A DNA stretch of 6,831 nucleotides from Sporomusaceae bacterium. Lineage in GTDB: Bacteria > Bacillota > Negativicutes > DSM-13327. The position numbers were made by a program, and so were the translations under genes. Numbering within the stretch: position 1 is the first letter of the stretch; each line of letters begins with the position of its first letter. The notes under the pieces are model-generated. The model saw only the letters and a list, made by a program, of their open reading frames with translations. It did not search any database and was not told where the DNA came from. The stretch is taken from contig JAPUES010000156.1 in the NCBI GenBank assembly GCA_027492445.1, forward strand, positions 1 to 6,831. Reading direction: 5' to 3'. Below are positions 5,704-6,831 of the stretch, one piece after another.

Positions 5704-6588
5704 GTGCGTAAAGGGCGATGGGTAATGTTCGTAATGCTCGTAGCGATGCTAATTGCTAGTGCAGGGTGTAGTGCTAAAAAAGTGGTAGAGCAGGGACAAG
5801 TATCGAGTGGACAGGAACAAGGAGCGCTACAGGTCAAAGTATTGGATATTGGGCAAGGAGATGCTATTTTGATTCGCGGGGGAGGGCAAACCGTCCTCGT
5901 TGATACAGGGGATATTGAGACTCGGGATAAATTGGTCGCCTACATAAAGAAAGAAGGCATTACTGCTATTGATACCGTCATTATTACTCATCCTCATGCC
6001 GACCATTTAGGCGGTATGCTAGGAGTCTTAGAAAATTTTAAAGTGAAACAAATCTACGATAGTGGACAAACAGGCACGACCGCTCTATATCGCAAATATT
6101 TATCAGAAGTGCAAAAACAAAAAATACCCTTTAACTTGGTGAAGGCAGGTGATGAAATAAGCATTACCAATGAAATAAAACTTAAATTTTTGGCGCCAAG
6201 TAAGCCCTTTATAACGGAATCAGCAATGAATAATAATTCTATCGTCGCCAAGCTGACCTATAATCAATTTTCCATGCTGCTGACAGGGGATGCAGAGAAA
6301 GAATCAGAAAAAAACATGGTTAAGAACTACCCAAAGGAACTTAAAAGTACAGTGCTCAAAGCTGGTCATCATGGCAGTAATACCTCTTCTTCTTCTGGAT
6401 TTTTAAAAGCCGTAGCACCTGAGGCCGTTATTATTTCCCTCGGCGTTAATAATGACTATCATCATCCCCATCCATCTACATTGAAGAAATATGTGGATGC
6501 TCAGCTAAAAATATATCGTACAGATTTAGATGGTACTGTGACCATTACCAGTGATGGTAAAACTTATAAAATCCTTAAGGAGAAATAA
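5704..6588 (+). CDS. Exported ComEC-type metallo-beta-lactamase-fold hydrolase, probable lipoprotein
   Basis: The 294-residue protein matches the soluble beta-lactamase-like domain found at the C-terminus of the DNA-uptake channel ComEC, but without any channel region. Residues 1-22 form a signal peptide: R2, K3 and R5, then a hydrophobic stretch to A18, ending SAGC with C22 as the likely lipidated cysteine. A flexible polar linker runs to about 41. The hydrolase domain shows LDIGQGDAIL (47-56), VDTGD (66-70), the metal motif THPHADH (95-101), LLTGDAE (192-198), KAGHHGSNTS (219-228) and SLGVNNDYHHPHP (245-257). The metal ligands look complete, so it is probably active outside the membrane, perhaps as a nuclease or phosphodiesterase; the substrate is unknown. 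The GTG start has AAGGAGG at 5689-5695, eight bases upstream. I see no clear promoter in the 39 bases after the terminator. The DUF3006 gene follows one base later. Confidence 0.85.
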   Translation: MRKGRWVMFVMLVAMLIASAGCSAKKVVEQGQVSSGQEQGALQVKVLDIGQGDAILIRGGGQTVLVDTGDIETRDKLVAYIKKEGITAIDTVIITHPHADHLGGMLGVLENFKVKQIYDSGQTGTTALYRKYLSEVQKQKIPFNLVKAGDEISITNEIKLKFLAPSKPFITESAMNNNSIVAKLTYNQFSMLLTGDAEKESEKNMVKNYPKELKSTVLKAGHHGSNTSSSSGFLKAVAPEAVIISLGVNNDYHHPHPSTLKKYVDAQLKIYRTDLDGTVTITSDGKTYKILKEK

Positions 6589-6589
6589 T

Positions 6590-6817
6590 ATGGAAATTCA
6601 AGCTATTATTGATCGCTTTGAAGGTAGTAAAGCTGTATTGTTCCTTGGTGAAGAGGAAGTGCAAGTCGTGTGGCCCCGGCGTATTTTACCGAAGGAGGTA
6701 AAAGAGGGCGATATTCTCCAAGTTACGTTACAAATTGATAATGAGGCAACGGCGGCGGCGAAAGCAGAAGCCGAAAATTTATTAGAACAAATACTCAGAG
6801 AGAATCAGGAGAGCTAA
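6590..6817 (+). CDS. Small DUF3006-family protein
   Basis: This is a 75-residue protein of unknown function. The IIDRFEGSKAVLFLG region (6-20) and VWPRRILP (27-34) are the features by which I recognise DUF3006. The first half is probably a small beta fold, and residues 52-71 form an alanine- and glutamate-rich helix. There is no signal peptide or membrane segment, so it should be cytoplasmic. The ATG at 6590 is preferred over an in-frame ATG at 6551 inside the preceding gene, because AAGGAG at 6577-6582 lies seven bases before it and the conserved motif then begins at the N-terminus as usual. It starts one base after the MBL stop. From memory, DUF3006 genes are often found beside ComEC-type MBL genes in Firmicutes, which suggests a linked role of unknown nature. 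The stop codon lies inside a terminator-like hairpin. Confidence 0.85.
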   Translation: MEIQAIIDRFEGSKAVLFLGEEEVQVVWPRRILPKEVKEGDILQVTLQIDNEATAAAKAEAENLLEQILRENQES

Positions 6818-6831
6818 CAGCTTTCCTGATT
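6803..6831 (+). terminator. Terminator-like hairpin over the end of the DUF3006 gene
   Basis: Bases 6803-6815 pair with 6819-6831 around a three-base AAC loop: 13 pairs, one G-U. The loop and last stem base contain the TAA stop of the DUF3006 gene. The stem ends exactly at the window edge, so a following T-run cannot be seen and the terminator call is incomplete. Confidence 0.65.

Overview
The window is a compact, AT-rich piece of chromosome with nine genes, all on the + strand. It most likely comes from a motile, anaerobic, spore-former-type Firmicute. My best guess is the Negativicutes/Sporomusaceae (Pelosinus-like), inferred from the gene set and protein style without any search. A [FeFe]-hydrogenase maturase points to anaerobic H2 metabolism. 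The stator, AcpS and EndoA proteins resemble their Bacillus counterparts. Shine-Dalgarno sites are strong.

Layout. (1) 60-1097: hydE, the radical-SAM maturase of the [FeFe]-hydrogenase H-cluster. (2) 1207-2747: motA and motB, overlapping by one base (TAATG), the flagellar stator, closed by a hairpin at 2758-2789. (3) 2859-4791: acpS (holo-ACP synthase) and nnr (bifunctional NAD(P)HX epimerase/dehydratase), one base apart, with a plausible promoter at 2800-2828. (4) 4792-4998: an AT-rich regulatory region with a perfect -35/-10 promoter, a 14-bp perfect direct repeat straddling that promoter, and an imperfect inverted repeat further upstream. (5) 4999-5624: ndoAI-ndoA, a ribbon-helix-helix antitoxin and its EndoA/MazF-type mRNA interferase, closed by a good intrinsic terminator at 5637-5664. 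(6) 5704-6817: an exported, probably lipid-anchored metallo-beta-lactamase-fold protein of the ComEC C-terminal type, followed one base later by a small DUF3006 protein, closed by a hairpin that overlaps the last stop codon.

How it fits together. Most of the window is housekeeping: cofactor repair, carrier-protein activation, stator and hydrogenase maturation. The toxin-antitoxin pair sits next to acpS-nnr, as in many Firmicutes, but the alanine racemase gene often found in that neighbourhood is absent. Every gene that opens a transcription unit starts with TTG or GTG. Every gene tightly coupled behind another starts with ATG.

I see no phage, transposon, CRISPR array, tRNA/rRNA or clearly new defence system. 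The least understood parts are the exported MBL protein with its cytoplasmic DUF3006 partner, and the repeat architecture over the toxin-antitoxin promoter. No intergenic gap exceeds about 210 bases.
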